Origin: Acanthaster planci
Taxonomy: Eukaryota > Echinodermata > Asteroidea > Valvatida > Acanthasteridae
Assembly: GCF_001949145.1 (NCBI RefSeq)
Contig: NW_019091420.1
Coordinates: forward strand, 785,793-807,853
Reading direction: 5' to 3'
Length of the DNA: 22,061 nucleotides
Shown: in pieces, positions 20,011 through 22,061 of the stretch
Position numbering within the stretch: the stretch's first letter is position 1
Layout of the letters: every line of letters begins with the position of its first letter
Notes under the pieces: generated by a model
Database searches by the model: none
Seen by the model: the letters and a program-made list of their open reading frames with translations, nothing else
What the model was told of the DNA's origin: nothing
Position numbers and translations under genes: made by a program

Positions 20011-21429
20011 CTATGTTGGTGGCTCTTCCCATTTGTCAATATCTCTGTTCGGGGGGAGGGGGCTTTTTGTTATATTTCTGTCATATCTGACATTGTAAAA
20101 TGTTTCCCTTCATCTTTATTTCTGTGGTTACTTGTAGACGATTCCCTTCCTTTTTGTCTCTGTTGTGTTCCACTTTCCACACACTTGCATCTTTGACTAA
20201 AATATCAAACAACCTTCATTCCACTGGCAAATAAATATTTAATTATCAATTCTCACAGCAAGGCACAAAATTTTCTTAAATTTTAATCTGCTAACAACTG
20301 AACAGGCTAAAGTTGTTAGACAACATTCACGTGAATAATGAGCATCTGGTATGGTATGACCTCTCACAATGTAACAAAAATCCTGTGCCCAGACCTAGGA
20401 CTCGGTCTTGATGTGAAAGAGTGAAGATGCATGACTTGCACACTCCCTTCTCTGCTGTCAAGGTTTTCATGTAGAGAGTGTCAACTGACAGACATATTCT
20501 GGGCCTTGCTGTATGTTTCGCAATGAACACTCCGAGATACATAATGAAATGTACTAGAGGGGGGAGTACGTCAATACATTTCAGGGGGATCAGCTTCCAT
20601 GTGCCATTGCCCCGTGATGGAATGATTCAGGATTGAGAGTATTTTTTGTTCAAGTACTGAGACAAGGCTTTTGTGTATTGCAATGAACCTTTCCAATTCC
20701 CTGAAGACAGAAATGCCAGACATATCTCCACGCAAAGAGCACCAAAAAAAAAAAAAAAAACCAACAATAGGCGGACAGCGGCAATGTGGAAGTGCCCAGG
20801 AGAAGGTTTACAAAAGAATGGCCGGGAAATAAATTGCATTATCTGCATAATTTGTGGTTGCCATGGGAACTCACATATCAACTCACGATGGGAAAAAAGA
20901 GAAGAAAACAATAAAAAGCTGTGGTTGGATTTCTCGAAAGGTAACTCTCCACGATGCAATAAAAACAGTAATTGCATTATGATCACACTTAATCTGCAGC
21001 TCTGAGATGTTGGCAAGCACGCGTCGAAATGTCAGTGGTGAGTACATGCTAGGGGAACGACCGGACGGGGTTCCGGGTTCGAAGGTAATTCCTCCCCTAC
21101 AATGGACACAAGTGGGAGTTTCACCTCCAAGACAACTCCGTGTTTGCAAGGTTTCGCGGAGCTGCCGGGTAACAACAGCAGGGGAATGTTTTTGAGGTGC
21201 ATATGAAACATGTTTGTGTCAGTACAATTCTCTTTCTATGACGAGTGCAGTGATACAAAATTTCAGAATCTACTCGTCATTGAGCTCAATAGAACCCTCA
21301 GTTGGTACTCAATAACCACTCCTTTGACAGGGCAAGGGACCAGTGAAAAGGCGTGAAGTGGTGCAATCCCTAAATAGGATGGGCTGCTGTACAATACAGG
21401 GTTGCATTTGAGTCCCTGCAAGGGCCCCT
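20011..21429. other. Region without a supported gene
   Basis: It includes a 17-base A run at 20744-20760. A CpG-rich patch at 21005-21180 has a gtgagt donor-like word at 21041 and a short open frame (NGHKWEFHLQDNSVFARFRG) ending near 21170. The signals do not combine into an exon that I can defend. Confidence 0.4.
20744..20760. repeat. A17 homopolymer
   Basis: A run of 17 A preceded by cgcaaagagcacc. It might be the tail of a retroposed sequence, but no recognisable retroposon body precedes it and no flanking duplication was seen. Confidence 0.8.
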
Positions 21430-21597
21430 AAGTCCATCACAAGTCAGTCAGTCTCAAGCCAATTCACAAAGCTATTCAGATGAGCAGTGACAAAAGCATT
21501 CTTTTCTCACCGTTCACCCTGCTACTTATGGCTTGCCTTGTGAAGGGACTTGTGACTGGACTTGTGAATGGAATTGCGACAGGACTTATGATGGACT
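21430..21597. mobile_element. Small element with 15 bp inverted ends and an internal 12 bp repeat
   Basis: agtccatcacaagtc (21431-21445) and the reverse complement of 21583-21597 agree at 14 of 15 bases. The right half is built of four degenerate 12-base units (gggacttgtgac, tggacttgtgaa, tggaattgcgac, aggacttatgat; 21545-21592), so the end sequence is itself repeated inwards. This fits a foldback-type MITE with expanded subterminal repeats. Target duplication was not found. Confidence 0.5.
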
Positions 21598-21889
21598 GGA
21601 ATACCACTCTGGTGCAATGACTACACGGCTGTGGATTCAAAACTTGGCTTAAGAGTTTCTGTTTTAATTTCTGTCTTGTTAAAGAAATATTAGCAGTTGA
21701 TTTGAAATGTTTTGCACTTTACCCTCTTTGTATATTTGGGAGTTTAATCTTGGCCGGGAAAATTAAGTACAAGAACCTGTCTTGCTCTGACCCATATTTC
21801 AAACTTGTCTTTAACAAGCAATGTAATGACTTGCATGTAACACCCATTATTGACTTCCCAAAATGTTTATTGGACGGCCATGTTTGGTA

Positions 21890-21935
21890 TGAGGCTAGCA
21901 TTCTGCTAAGTCTGAGGCCAGCATTCTGCTAAGCA
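21890..21935. repeat. 23 bp tandem duplication
   Basis: tgaggctagcattctgctaa at 21890 recurs as tgaggccagcattctgctaa at 21913, with one substitution in each 20 bases shown. It lies directly before the 53 bp tandem array. Confidence 0.9.
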
Positions 21936-21940
21936 CAAAA

Positions 21941-22061
21941 AATTTGGAAAACAAACAATTTGAATGGTTTGGTTTCTGCTCTTTGCTTAAGGCAATTTGG
22001 AAAATGAACAATTTGAATGGTTTGGTTTCTGCTCTTTGCTTAAGGCAATTTGGAAAATGAA
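21941..22061. repeat. 53 bp tandem repeat continuing past the window edge
   Basis: Copies start at aatttgg on 21941, 21994 and 22047, a constant 53 bp period, with the third cut off by the end of the window. Units 1 and 2 differ only near the start (aaaacaaacaa against aaaatgaacaa), and the later units look identical. This suggests a young minisatellite or satellite whose full size cannot be seen. Confidence 0.95.

Noticed and set aside
20627-21016. 129-codon minus-strand frame and the 110-codon + frame opposite it
   Set aside because: Both cross the A17 homopolymer (Phe or Lys runs) and have no recognisable domain. Likely chance.
21041-21110. Second tRNA-like gene around a ggttcgaagg word
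   Set aside because: The B-box-like word lacks the final CC, and no A box or cloverleaf can be drawn upstream.
21007-21195. Coding exon in the CpG-rich patch ending at the gtgagt word (21041)
   Set aside because: The candidate exon would be only about 40 bp, frames are inconsistent, and no acceptor or homologous peptide could be identified with confidence.

Overview
The window reads as nuclear DNA of a eukaryote, most likely a marine invertebrate deuterostome. An echinoderm or other ambulacrarian is my first guess and a cephalochordate the alternative. Grounds are short exons bounded by GT..AG introns, A/T-rich noncoding DNA, recurrent taggccta-type and acatgtacatgt-type words, and decayed metazoan transposons (PIF/Harbinger, Penelope-like, foldback MITEs). 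The taxon is an inference, not a reading. There is no operon, CRISPR array or other prokaryotic organisation.

The one confidently identified gene is on the + strand at 852-2707. Its three exons encode a BCL-2 family protein of the BOK type, with BH1, BH2 and a C-terminal membrane anchor. Its BH3-like helix lacks the usual Gly-Asp pair. Exon-intron phases join cleanly (phase 1, then phase 0). The gene may begin with a further 5' exon that is not recognisable here.

The rest is mainly noncoding or transposon-derived. 195-610 is a duplicated ~165 bp repeat with an inverted copy between the units. 4814-4980 is a near-complete hairpin MITE. 7593-7785 is the frameshifted end of a Penelope-like element endonuclease domain. 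7948-9166 is a foldback element whose left arm is split by a second, Harbinger-type MITE at 8008-8398. The uninterrupted right arm preserves the empty site, so the TAA target duplication can be read directly. 14498-15634 is a decayed PIF/Harbinger transposon with ~27 bp inverted termini and a broken minus-strand transposase.

Near the right end are a possible minus-strand exon (17846-17914), a tRNA-Thr-like sequence or SINE head (19938-20010, minus strand), a small foldback (21430-21597) and a 53 bp tandem repeat running off the window. Long stretches at 2708-4813, 4981-7592, 9167-14497, 15635-17810 and 20011-21429 hold no gene I can support.

I found no undescribed multi-gene system. The most useful observations are the BH3-altered BOK-like protein, the nested insertion with its preserved empty site, the Harbinger fossil with a telomere-like hairpin inside it, and the unassigned minus-strand exon.
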